DNA from: Firm-04 sp964479595
Lineage (GTDB): Bacteria; Bacillota; Clostridia; Oscillospirales; Ruminococcaceae
Length of the DNA stretch: 38,481 nt
Reading direction: 5' to 3'
NCBI GenBank assembly: GCA_964479595.1
Contig: CAYZMU010000011.1
Location: 1-38,481 of the forward strand
Shown piece after piece: positions 16,006 through 23,721 of this stretch. Position 1 is the first letter of the stretch; the number at the start of each line of letters is the position of its first letter. A program made the position numbers and the translations under genes. Under the pieces are notes generated by a model. That model saw nothing but the letters and a program-made list of their open reading frames with translations, was not told where the DNA came from and did no database searches.

Positions 16006-16758
16006 ATGAGCGTTGTATCCATGAAGCAGCTCCTCGAGGCCGGCGTGCATTTCGGTCATCAGACCAGGCGCTGGAATCCCAAAATGGCTCCGTACATCTT
16101 TACGGAGCGCAACGGCATCTACATTATTGACCTGCAGAAGACCGTGCGCAAGCTGGAAGAGGCGTACAATTTCGTACGCGACCTTTCCGCGGAGGGAAAG
16201 TCCATCCTCTTTGTCGGCACGAAGAAGCAGGCGGCGGATTCCATCCGCGACGAGGCGCAGCGTTCCGGCTCGTTCTATGTCAACGCGCGCTGGCTCGGCG
16301 GTATGCTGACGAACTTCAAGACCATTCAGCAGCGCATCGCGCGTCTGTCGCAGCTGCACGAGATGGAAGAGAACGGCACATTCAACCTGCTGCCGAAGAA
16401 GGAAGTCGCGCAGCTGACGCTGGAAACGGAGAAACTTGAAAAATATCTGGGCGGCATCAAAAACATGAACCGTCTGCCGGGCGCGCTCTTCATTGTCGAC
16501 CCGCGCAAGGAGAACATCGCGGTCGCGGAGGCGAAGAAACTGTGCATTCCGATTGTCGCCATCGTGGACACGAACTGTGACCCGGACGATGTGGATTATG
16601 TGATTCCGGGCAATGACGACGCGATTCGCGCGGTAAAGCTCATCGCGGGCACCATCGCGAACGCGGTCATTGAGGGCAAACAGGGCATGGACGCGGCGGA
16701 GGAACCTGCCGCTGAGGAAACGGCGGCTGAAGAAGCGCCCGCGCAGCAGGAGGTTTGA
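16006..16758 (+). CDS. rpsB: 30S ribosomal protein S2
   Basis: Ribosomal protein S2 of 250 residues, needed for assembly of the small subunit and S1 docking. The N-terminus MKQLLEAGVHFGHQTRRWNP and the segments NGIYIIDLQKT, ARWLGGMLTNFKTI and PDDVDYVIPGNDDAIRA are family signatures. The frame is open from 15883, but ATG 16006 has a perfect AGGAGG 6 bases upstream and matches the known S2 start. The last 25 residues are an acidic Ala/Glu tail, a common variable extension. It lies 3 bp upstream of tsf, the universal arrangement. Confidence 0.98.
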   Translation: MSVVSMKQLLEAGVHFGHQTRRWNPKMAPYIFTERNGIYIIDLQKTVRKLEEAYNFVRDLSAEGKSILFVGTKKQAADSIRDEAQRSGSFYVNARWLGGMLTNFKTIQQRIARLSQLHEMEENGTFNLLPKKEVAQLTLETEKLEKYLGGIKNMNRLPGALFIVDPRKENIAVAEAKKLCIPIVAIVDTNCDPDDVDYVIPGNDDAIRAVKLIAGTIANAVIEGKQGMDAAEEPAAEETAAEEAPAQQEV

Positions 16759-16761
16759 GAA

Positions 16762-17688
16762 ATGGCTAATTTTACGGCAAAAGACGTCAATGACCTGCGC
16801 AAGTCCACCGGCGTCGGACTGATGGACTGCAAGCGCGCACTGACCGAGGCGGACGGCGATGTGGAAAAGGCGGTCATCATCCTGCGCGAGAAGGGGCTTG
16901 CCAATCAGGCGAAGAAAGCGGACCGTGTCGCGGCGGAGGGCGCCGTCATCGCGGTGACGAACCCCGAACACACCGCCGGCGCGATTGTGGAAGTCAATTC
17001 CGAAACAGATTTTGTCGCGCAGAACGAGGAATTTGTCGGTTTCTGCGAGGGGCTGGCACAGACGGTTCTGGAGACAAACCCCGCCGACCTGGACGCGCTG
17101 AAGGCGGCGAAATTCCATGGCAGCGAAATGACAGTAGATGAGGAACTGCGCGAGATTTTCCTGAAATTCCGCGAGAATCTGCAGATCCGGCGTTTCGCGC
17201 GTCTTGAGGGCATTGTGAAGGAGTACGTCCACTTCAATAAGAAAGAGGGCGTTCTGGTTCAGGCAAACAGCGCGGCGGGCGCTGCGGAGGATGTTCTCGC
17301 GTGCCTCAACGATGTCGCGCTTCAGGCGGACGCCATGAAGGCCACCTACCTCAGCAAAGAAGACGTGCCCGCGCAGACCGTGCAGCAGGAAAAGGAAATC
17401 GTGCTGGCTCAGATGGCGGACGACCCCGCCATGCAGAAGAAGCCCGAACAGGTCCGCGCCAAGATTGCGGAGGGCAAGCTCGGGGTGTTCTACCGCGAGA
17501 ACTGCCTGCTGTCTCAGGAGTTCGTCAAGGGCGAGAGCGGCGAAACCGTGGAGCAGTACGTCAAAGCCTGCGGCAAGAAGATCGGCAGCCCGATTGAGGT
17601 GACCGGATTCGTACGCTTTGTCTGCGGCGAGGGCATCGAAAAGCCAACAGATGATTTGGCGGGCGAAGTCGCGAGCATGCTCAAGTGA
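16762..17688 (+). CDS. tsf: Elongation factor Ts
   Basis: Guanine nucleotide exchange factor for EF-Tu, 308 residues. The N-terminal UBA-like domain carries VNDLRKSTGVGLMDCKRAL. The core has the EF-Tu-contacting segment NSETDFVAQNEEF (around residues 79-91), and the C-terminal region has a coiled-coil segment. The Shine-Dalgarno (AGGAGG) lies inside the end of rpsB. No strong terminator is visible after the gene; the next promoter starts 59 bp later. Confidence 0.98.
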   Translation: MANFTAKDVNDLRKSTGVGLMDCKRALTEADGDVEKAVIILREKGLANQAKKADRVAAEGAVIAVTNPEHTAGAIVEVNSETDFVAQNEEFVGFCEGLAQTVLETNPADLDALKAAKFHGSEMTVDEELREIFLKFRENLQIRRFARLEGIVKEYVHFNKKEGVLVQANSAAGAAEDVLACLNDVALQADAMKATYLSKEDVPAQTVQQEKEIVLAQMADDPAMQKKPEQVRAKIAEGKLGVFYRENCLLSQEFVKGESGETVEQYVKACGKKIGSPIEVTGFVRFVCGEGIEKPTDDLAGEVASMLK

Positions 17689-17746
17689 GCGAGACAAAGA
17701 GGATACAAAAAGACATAAACTGCCGCGAAAGCAGCACAAAAAGTCA

Positions 17747-17775
17747 TTGCGAATTGAGGAGAAAACGGGTATAAT
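17747..17775 (+). promoter_or_regulatory. Promoter of the cohesin gene
   Basis: TTGCGA (17747-17752) and a perfect TATAAT (17770-17775) have a 17-bp spacer. A leader of about 105 bases follows, with no recognised structure beyond GC-rich segments. Confidence 0.75.
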
Positions 17776-17885
17776 ATAAGAGACATGGTGTGTGGGCGAA
17801 GTGATGAAGGGGTTCTTTGCTTCGGCGCGGGCTCGTGTTTGCGGGGCCGCGTATGGCCAACACATAATCTTGGAGGATGAAAACC

Positions 17886-18412
17886 ATGAAAAAGATGAGA
17901 ATGCTTTCAGGTCTCATGGCGATGACAATGACGGCTCTCAGCATCGGGATGATTGCGAACGCCGCGGATATCGGCGTGACCATCGGCAAGGACGAGCAGG
18001 ATCCGGGAGCGAAATTCAGTGTGAACGTGGATTTGTCGGGTGTGCCCGCCTCTGGGATCACCTCGGTGGATTTCGCGATTAACTACGACTCTTCCGTTAT
18101 CACGGTGGATGATGTGACGCTCGGCGAAGTCGGCCAGACCGGCGCGGACGCTCAGGAGGGCGACCTCGCGGACACGCTGTTCAGCACCAACATCACCGAT
18201 GATCAGGTTGTGATAATCTGGGCGACGGGGACAACGGATTCCCAGTACTGGATCAATAAGGAAGGCACTTTCCTCACCATCACGGGCACGGTAAACGCGG
18301 ACGCGAAGCCGGGTGACGTCTCGAAGCTGACGGGCGGTCCTGTTGCGCGTGACAGCTATCCGGGCGGCGCGCCGAATGAGAGCGTCGTGTTTGCGGCGGT
18401 CGGCGAAAACAA
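17886..18412 (+). CDS. Secreted cohesin-domain protein, 3' end lost in assembly gap
   Basis: Extracellular protein whose cohesin module should bind dockerin-bearing enzymes and tie them into a cellulosome. The visible 175 residues are a signal peptide (about 1-24, cleaving after ANA) and a cohesin-like beta-sandwich (about 27-172). Recognisable parts are PGAKFSVNVDLSGVP, VDFAINYDSSVITV and LTITGTVNADAKPGD. Whatever follows (anchor, second cohesin, dockerin or sortase signal) lies in the N gap. The terminator at 18529-18559 shows that the gene ends before it. Two ATGs compete. ATG 17877 lies directly against the GGAGG, whereas ATG 17886 has a 9-base spacing and starts a better signal peptide, so I chose 17886. 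Confidence 0.85.
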
Positions 18413-18512
18413 NNNNNNNNNNNNNNNNNNNNNNNNNNNNNNNNNNNNNNNNNNNNNNNNNNNNNNNNNNNNNNNNNNNNNNNNNNNNNNNNNNNNNNNN
18501 NNNNNNNNNNNN
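18413..18512. other. Assembly gap 1 (100 N)
   Basis: Exactly 100 unknown bases, a placeholder length. The flanks (ending GGCGAAAACAA and starting GCAACTGAAAAAG) share no overlap, so this is a true gap of unknown size. It removes the 3' end of the cohesin gene. Confidence 0.98.
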
Positions 18513-18528
18513 GCAACTGAAAAAGCGG

Positions 18529-18559
18529 AGACCGGCTCCCTGCGGAGTCGGTCTTTTTT
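18529..18559 (+). terminator. Terminator of the cohesin gene
   Basis: An 11-bp stem, AGACCGGCTCC (18529-18539) with GGAGTCGGTCT (18544-18554) including one G-U pair, closes a 4-base loop and is followed by six T. It terminates the cohesin transcript ahead of the glyA promoter. Confidence 0.92.
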
Positions 18560-18598
18560 GCGCCCGGGCGGGCTCGGGAAAGAAAACGGCAAAAAGCC

Positions 18599-18627
18599 TT
18601 GCAAAGGCGCGCGAAATATGGTATAAT
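18599..18627 (+). promoter_or_regulatory. Promoter of glyA
   Basis: TTGCAA (18599-18604) and a perfect TATAAT (18622-18627) have a 17-bp spacer with TGG before the -10. The leader is about 40 bases, too short for a riboswitch. Confidence 0.88.
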
Positions 18628-18674
18628 AAAGTGTACGCGGCAGACTGATTCTGATGGGAAGGGAAGAAAGACTG

Positions 18675-19928
18675 ATGTATGAGGATTTGATTGATACCAT
18701 AGGGTTTGTAGCCGAGCGCGACCCTGAAGTCGGCGAGGCTATGCGGAAGGAACTGGCGAGACAGCGGCGCAATCTGGAACTCATCGCGAGCGAGAACATT
18801 GTCTCCCCCGCCGTGATGGCGGCGATGGGCTCCGTGCTCACGAATAAGTACGCGGAAGGCTACAGCGGAAAGCGCTATTACGGCGGCTGCGAGTTTGTCG
18901 ACATTGTCGAGGACCTCGCCATTGAACGCGCGAAGAAACTTTTCGGGGCGAAATTCGCCAATGTCCAGCCGCATTCGGGCGCGCAGGCAAACACCGCCGC
19001 CTATTTCGCGCTGCTGCAGCCCGGCGACACCGTGCTGGGGATGAGTCTGGCGCACGGCGGTCATCTGACGCACGGCTCTCCGGTAAATATTTCGGGAAAG
19101 TATTTTAACTTCGTTTCCTATGGGCTCAATGAGGACGGCTTTATCGACTGCGATGAGATCGAGGCACTCGCGAAGCAATACAAACCCAAACTGATTGTCG
19201 CGGGTGCGTCCGCCTATCCGCGCGCCATTCCCTTCCGCGAAATCGCCGAAATCGCGCGCAAAAACGGGGCTTTGTTCATGGTGGACATGGCGCACATCGC
19301 GGGGCTTGTCGCGGCGGGGCTGCATGAATCCCCCATCGGGGTGGCGGATATCGTCACCACGACGACGCATAAAACGCTACGCGGACCGCGAGGGGGCATG
19401 ATTCTGACCAACGACGAGGAACTCGCTAAAAAAATGAACAAGGCGGTCTTTCCCGGCACACAGGGCGGTCCGCTCATGCACGTCATAGCCGCGAAGGCGG
19501 TCTGTCTGGGCGAGGCGTTAAAACCCGAATTCAAGGCGTATCAGCAGCGGGTACTCACAAACGCGCAGACGCTCGCGCAGGGGCTTTTAAGCCGCGGGTT
19601 CAATCTGGTCTCGGGCGGCACGGACAATCACCTCATGCTTGTGGATTTGCGTCCCATGCACATCACCGGCAAGGAAATGGAGCATCGCTTAGACGAAGTC
19701 TACATCACCGTCAACAAAAACGCCATCCCCAACGACCCTGAAAAGCCCTCGATTACAAGCGGCATCCGGGTCGGCACGCCCGCTGTCACAAGCCGCGGGC
19801 TGATGCCTGAGGATATGGAGCAAATCGCGGAATATATGGCTCTCTGCGCGACTGGCTTTGAGGAAAACGCGGAGCGAATCCGTGAGGGCGTTTCGTCAAT
19901 CTGCGCGAAGTACCCGCTCTACGAGTAA
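18675..19928 (+). CDS. glyA: Serine hydroxymethyltransferase
   Basis: PLP enzyme that interconverts serine and glycine and charges tetrahydrofolate with one-carbon units. It is 417 residues, the usual length. The PLP lysine is K233 in TTTTHKTLRGPRGG. Other signatures are NLELIASEN, NKYAEGYSGKRYYGG, QPHSGAQAN and VDMAHIAGL. The frame opens at ATG 18654, but ATG 18675 follows a GGGAAG-type Shine-Dalgarno and gives the family's usual N-terminus, so I chose it. It is probably expressed alone or with the downstream antiporter; a hairpin without a T tract separates them. Confidence 0.97.
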   Translation: MYEDLIDTIGFVAERDPEVGEAMRKELARQRRNLELIASENIVSPAVMAAMGSVLTNKYAEGYSGKRYYGGCEFVDIVEDLAIERAKKLFGAKFANVQPHSGAQANTAAYFALLQPGDTVLGMSLAHGGHLTHGSPVNISGKYFNFVSYGLNEDGFIDCDEIEALAKQYKPKLIVAGASAYPRAIPFREIAEIARKNGALFMVDMAHIAGLVAAGLHESPIGVADIVTTTTHKTLRGPRGGMILTNDEELAKKMNKAVFPGTQGGPLMHVIAAKAVCLGEALKPEFKAYQQRVLTNAQTLAQGLLSRGFNLVSGGTDNHLMLVDLRPMHITGKEMEHRLDEVYITVNKNAIPNDPEKPSITSGIRVGTPAVTSRGLMPEDMEQIAEYMALCATGFEENAERIREGVSSICAKYPLYE

Positions 19929-19949
19929 CTTTTTCGCGTGAATTTCTGT

Positions 19950-19978
19950 GCCGTTTCCCCGGCCGGCGGGGAGACGGC
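19950..19978 (+). other. Strong hairpin between glyA and the antiporter gene
   Basis: GCCGTTTCCCC (19950-19960) pairs with GGGGAGACGGC (19968-19978) over 11 bp with one G-U pair and a 7-base loop. No T tract follows on either strand, so it is not a standard terminator. It could stabilise or process the mRNA end. Confidence 0.55.
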
Positions 19979-20005
19979 AAAATTGTAGTGTCAGGGGGGC
20001 GGCGT

Positions 20006-21313
20006 ATGGACAATGATTTTCAGGTTATCAACATTTTGCTCGACTGCGGTGTGATTCTGCTGGCGACGAAGGCGCTCGGGATACTTTTTCGCCGAATCGG
20101 GCTGCCACAGGTGGTCGGCATGATACTGGCAGGGCTTCTGATAGGGCCCGCGCTGTTCGTCCACACGAGCTTCCCCGGGATTCTGCACCCGACCCCGCAG
20201 GAAATGAACGTGCTCAAAAGCTTTTCGGAAATCGGGGCGGTGTTCATCCTCTTTTCGAGCGGCCTGGAAACAGACTTCAAAGAGATGAAGCGCAACGGTC
20301 CCGCCGCCTTCTGTGTGGCGCTGGCGGGAGTTGTGGTGCCCATTCTTCTGGGGACGGCGGTGGCGCTGCTGTTCATGGGCGGCTTCTCCAAAATTCACGA
20401 CCGCGCGCTGCTCATGAACGCGCTGTTTATCGGCTGCATTCTCTCCGCGACGAGTGTAGGCATTACCGTGGAGACGCTGCGCGAGCTGGGCAAACTGCGC
20501 ACCAAAATCGGCACCACGATTCTGAGCGCTGCGATTATCGATGATGTCATCGGCGTCGTTGCACTGAGCATTCTGACGGGAATCAGCGGGGGCGGCGGCA
20601 TTCTGAAAACGGTGCTGCACGTCATCGGGTTCTTCGTTTTTACCGTCTGTGTGGGCTTTCTCATGCGCATGGCGTTCCGAAAGCTGGAAAAAACCTACCC
20701 GCACAAGCGCAGAACGGGAATTTTCGCGATTGCGGCGTGCTTTCTCTTCGCCTACTGCGCGGAGGAACTCTTCGGAATCGCCGCCATTACCGGCGCGTAC
20801 ATGGCGGGGCTGCTGCTGAGCGGACTGGGCGACAGCCAGTTTGTGGACCGCAAGGTCGTTGTGAGCGGCTATATGTTCTTTACACCCATGTTTTTCGCCT
20901 ACATCGGCATCAGCGCGGACTTTTCAAGCTTTGTCCCGGCGAGTCTGCTCTTCATTCTCTGCTTCGTCGCGGCGGGCATTGTCGGCAAGATTCTCGGCTG
21001 CGGGGCGGCGGCGCGCTGTTTCGGGTTCAATAACCGCGAATCGCTCGCCGCTGGCTTCGGAATGATCGCCAGAGGAGAAGTCGCGCTCGCGGTCTACTCC
21101 GCGGGACAGTCGCTTATCGTGCGCGATGGCGGGATAGACCCGCTGGTGGCGGTCATTTTCCTCATTATCATCAGCTCGATTCTCTGCCCCGTCTTTTTGA
21201 AATTGGTGCTGCGGGATCACAAAGCGGAGGACATTCACGACCGCGACACCGGCATGACCATCGGCACGGAGGCGCTGGAGAACACGCCTACGGAATCCGC
21301 CGGCGATTCCTGA
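20006..21313 (+). CDS. CPA2-family cation:proton antiporter
   Basis: Integral membrane exchanger of 435 residues related to NapA/KefB-type monovalent cation/H+ antiporters, with about 12-13 hydrophobic segments. The paired aspartates D179-D180 (AIIDDVIGVVALS) match the ion-binding motif of electrogenic CPA2 members. GSGLETD-like FSSGLETDFKEM and GYMFFTPMFFAYIG are also family signatures. The C-terminal tail (about 410-435) is short, with no RCK/TrkA-N domain as in full KefB. I chose ATG 20006, with AGGGGGG upstream, over GTG 19988. The maf gene follows 14 bp later. Na+ versus K+ preference cannot be told from sequence. Confidence 0.9.
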   Translation: MDNDFQVINILLDCGVILLATKALGILFRRIGLPQVVGMILAGLLIGPALFVHTSFPGILHPTPQEMNVLKSFSEIGAVFILFSSGLETDFKEMKRNGPAAFCVALAGVVVPILLGTAVALLFMGGFSKIHDRALLMNALFIGCILSATSVGITVETLRELGKLRTKIGTTILSAAIIDDVIGVVALSILTGISGGGGILKTVLHVIGFFVFTVCVGFLMRMAFRKLEKTYPHKRRTGIFAIAACFLFAYCAEELFGIAAITGAYMAGLLLSGLGDSQFVDRKVVVSGYMFFTPMFFAYIGISADFSSFVPASLLFILCFVAAGIVGKILGCGAAARCFGFNNRESLAAGFGMIARGEVALAVYSAGQSLIVRDGGIDPLVAVIFLIIISSILCPVFLKLVLRDHKAEDIHDRDTGMTIGTEALENTPTESAGDS

Positions 21314-21327
21314 GAAAGGAGAAAGCC

Positions 21328-21909
21328 ATGGAATTGATTCTCGCGTCCGCCTCGCCGCGCAGACAGAGCCTTCTCAAAACTTTTGGGGTCAGATTTTCGG
21401 TTCTCGCGGCAAACTGCGACGAAACGCTCCCGCAGGATCTGCCCGCGGAGGAGGCGGCGGAATTTCTGGCGGTAAGGAAGGCGCACGCGGTCGCGCAGAT
21501 GCGTCCCGACGCCGCCGTGATTGGCGCGGACACCACCGTTTTGCTGGATGATTTGATTCTTGGCAAGCCCAAGGACACCGAGGACTGTATCAAAACGCTC
21601 CATCTGCTTTCGGGCAGGGAGCATAAAGTGATTACAGGCGTCGCAATCTTCTTTGGCGGGCACAGCATGAGCTTTTCGGAGGAAACGATTGTACGGTTCT
21701 TTCACCTCAGCGACAGCGAAATCGCCCGCTACGCCGCGACAGACGAGCCCTATGACAAGGCGGGATCCTACGGCATTCAGGGTCAGGGAGCGCTCTTTGT
21801 CGAGGGCATTCACGGCGACTTCTACAACGTCATGGGGCTGCCCGTCGCGCGGCTTCTGCGGCGGCTGCGCGCGCTCGGGATTCTGGAGGAAGGAAGGGAA
21901 AGCGAATGA
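21328..21909 (+). CDS. maf: Maf-family nucleotide pyrophosphatase
   Basis: House-cleaning nucleoside triphosphate pyrophosphatase of 193 residues that hydrolyses non-canonical or dTTP/UTP-type nucleotides; historically called septum formation inhibitor. Substrate-binding motifs are SASPRRQSLL (residues 7-16), the metal-binding GADTTVLLDD and KPKD segments, and YDKAGSYGIQGQGA. It has an AAAGGAG Shine-Dalgarno. Its stop overlaps the start of prfB by 4 bp (ATGA), so the two are coupled. Confidence 0.94.
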   Translation: MELILASASPRRQSLLKTFGVRFSVLAANCDETLPQDLPAEEAAEFLAVRKAHAVAQMRPDAAVIGADTTVLLDDLILGKPKDTEDCIKTLHLLSGREHKVITGVAIFFGGHSMSFSEETIVRFFHLSDSEIARYAATDEPYDKAGSYGIQGQGALFVEGIHGDFYNVMGLPVARLLRRLRALGILEEGRESE

Positions 21910-23045
21910 TTTTACTGGACGACATCCGCACGGAGCTGATAGACGCCGAGCCGGAAGTGCGCGAACTGGAGCAGGTGCTGCAGATTGAGCGCGGCAAGCG
22001 CGACCTCGCGGAGCTCAAGGCACAGATGGAATATGAGGGATTCTGGGACGACCACGAAAAGGCGCAGGAGGTTTCCCGCAAGTGCAATACGCTTGAACGC
22101 AAAATCGCGAACTTTGAGCGGCTGCAGTCGCTGCTGGAGGACACCGTCGCGATGATTGACCTGTGTCTGGAGGAGCACGACGACTCCTCAAACGAGGAAA
22201 TTTTAGCCGACGCGGAGAAATTCAAGGAACTGCTCGAGCAGGAGAAACTCAGGACACTCCTCACCGGGGAATACGACAGTTCCAACGCCATCATCACGCT
22301 GCACGCGGGCGCGGGCGGGACGGAGGCGCAGGACTGGGCACAGATGCTCTACCGGATGTACAACAAATACGCGGAGAGCCACGGCTTCACGGTGGATTTG
22401 CTCGACTGGCTCGACGGGGACGAGGCGGGCGTCAAATCCGCGTCCTTCATGGTGAAGGGCGACAACGCCTACGGCTTCCTCAAATCCGAGGCTGGCGTGC
22501 ACAGGCTGGTCCGGATTTCCCCCTTTGACGCTGCCGGCAGGAGGCACACCTCATTCGCGGCGGTGGAGGTCATGCCCGAGATTTCCGACGACGTGGAAGT
22601 GGAAATCCGCCCGGAGGACCTGAAAATGGACGTGTACCGCTCCAGCGGCGCGGGCGGGCAGCACATCAACAAGACAAGCTCCGCCGTGCGCCTTACCCAC
22701 CTGCCCACGGGCATTGTCGTTTCCTGTCAGACACAGCGCAGCCAGTTCCAGAACCGCGACTACTGCATGAAAATGCTCCGCGCGAAGCTGATTGAGATCA
22801 AGGAGCGCGAGCATCTCGACAAAATCTCCGATATCAAGGGCGTCCAGCTCAAAATCGAGTGGGGCAGCCAGATTCGATCCTATGTTTTCATGCCCTACAC
22901 ACAGGTAAAAGACCACCGCACCGACTACAAGACCGCGAATGTACAGGCGGTCATGGACGGCGATCTGGACCCGTTCATCAACGCGTATCTCAAGGCGCTC
23001 TCCCACGGCACCTTAAAGAGCGCGGTCGCTGCGGGGGAGGATTAA
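21906..23045 (+). CDS. prfB: Peptide chain release factor 2, no programmed frameshift
   Basis: Class I release factor reading UAA/UGA, 379 residues. The stop-codon recognition tripeptide SPF is at 205-207 and the peptidyl-hydrolysis GGQ at 250-252 (SSGAGGQHINKTSSAVR). The N-terminal helical domain has FWDD. Many bacteria need a +1 frameshift at an in-frame UGA near codon 25 to make RF2. Here the frame is continuous through that region (VLQIERGKRDLAELK), so autoregulation by frameshifting is absent. It overlaps maf by 4 bp. Confidence 0.96.
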   Translation: MILLDDIRTELIDAEPEVRELEQVLQIERGKRDLAELKAQMEYEGFWDDHEKAQEVSRKCNTLERKIANFERLQSLLEDTVAMIDLCLEEHDDSSNEEILADAEKFKELLEQEKLRTLLTGEYDSSNAIITLHAGAGGTEAQDWAQMLYRMYNKYAESHGFTVDLLDWLDGDEAGVKSASFMVKGDNAYGFLKSEAGVHRLVRISPFDAAGRRHTSFAAVEVMPEISDDVEVEIRPEDLKMDVYRSSGAGGQHINKTSSAVRLTHLPTGIVVSCQTQRSQFQNRDYCMKMLRAKLIEIKEREHLDKISDIKGVQLKIEWGSQIRSYVFMPYTQVKDHRTDYKTANVQAVMDGDLDPFINAYLKALSHGTLKSAVAAGED

Positions 23046-23068
23046 ACCCCCGCGCTGAAAATTTTGTG
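23031..23068 (+). terminator. Possible weak terminator after prfB
   Basis: GCGGGGG (23031-23037, inside the last prfB codons) pairs with CCCCCGC (23047-23053) around the stop codon. The tail GCTGAAAATTTTG is only moderately T-rich, so this is tentative. Confidence 0.35.
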
Positions 23069-23073
23069 AAAGG

Positions 23074-23105
23074 TGTAACCTTTCTGGGTCAAAACGGGTC
23101 TTAAT
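23074..23105 (+). promoter_or_regulatory. Putative ECF-type autoregulated promoter
   Basis: TGTAACC (23074-23080) followed after 16 bp by GGTCTTAAT (23097-23105) resembles the AAC-type -35 and GTC-type -10 of ECF sigma factors such as SigM. It sits 50-80 bases before an ECF sigma gene, the expected place for autoregulation. No good sigma-A promoter is visible in this gap. The call is by analogy and was not tested. Confidence 0.5.
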
Positions 23106-23151
23106 AGGTAGAGGGAAGAATACAAAGAGATGTGAGAGCGGATAGATAAAG

Positions 23152-23721
23152 GTGGTGAAAGCCACGGACGACCAGACCATTATCCGGTTATTTGAAGCGC
23201 GAAACGAAACGGCGATTGAGGAAACGATACAGCAATACGGCAGGACCTGCCGTTCGATTATAAAAAATATCCTGAAATCTCAAGAAGACACGGAAGAGTG
23301 CTTCAACGACGTGATGATGAAGCTTTGGGAGTCCATTCCACCCGCGAAGCCTGAGCATTTCGGGGCATATGTCTTTTCTCTCGCGCGAAACACCGCGCTG
23401 AAACGATACGACGAGCTCCACGCGCAGAAGCGCGGCGGGGGCGCGTCTTGTGTCGCCATTGAGGAACTTTCGGAGTGTCTGCCGAGCGCGGAGGACATCT
23501 CCGAGCGCGTGGACGAACGCGATATGCTCGACGCGATGACGCGGTTTCTGGACGATTTGCCGCGCCAGCAGCGGATTATTTTTATGAAACGCTACTACTT
23601 CGTTTCCTCGATTTCGGAGATTGCCGATGAACTACATCTGTCAGAGAGCAACGTCAAGACCACGCTCTCACGCATACGAAGCAAGCTGCACAAGTTTATG
23701 GAAAAGGAGGGATTTCTGTGA
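23152..23721 (+). CDS. ECF-type RNA polymerase sigma factor
   Basis: Alternative sigma factor of 189 residues with only regions 2 and 4. Region 2 (about 8-94) contains EDTEECFNDVMMKLWESI and AYVFSLARNTALKRYDEL. Region 4 (about 121-187) contains LPRQQRIIFMKRYYF and the helix-turn-helix SISEIADELHLSESNVKTTLSRIRSKL. The start is one of two consecutive GTG codons (23152/23155) after AAAGG. Its stop overlaps the GTG start of the next gene by 4 bp, the coupling expected for a sigma/anti-sigma pair. ECF factors generally answer to extracytoplasmic signals through a membrane anti-sigma factor. Confidence 0.93.
   Translation: MVKATDDQTIIRLFEARNETAIEETIQQYGRTCRSIIKNILKSQEDTEECFNDVMMKLWESIPPAKPEHFGAYVFSLARNTALKRYDELHAQKRGGGASCVAIEELSECLPSAEDISERVDERDMLDAMTRFLDDLPRQQRIIFMKRYYFVSSISEIADELHLSESNVKTTLSRIRSKLHKFMEKEGFL

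Noticed and set aside
15988..17865. 625-codon open frame opposite rpsB-tsf
   Set aside because: Antisense shadow of two unmistakable genes.
18513..18632. Continuation of the cohesin protein after gap 1
   Set aside because: The open frame after the gap reads through a clear terminator and the glyA promoter, so it is not coding.
18628..18674. Glycine riboswitch upstream of glyA
   Set aside because: The leader is under 50 bases and shows no riboswitch elements.
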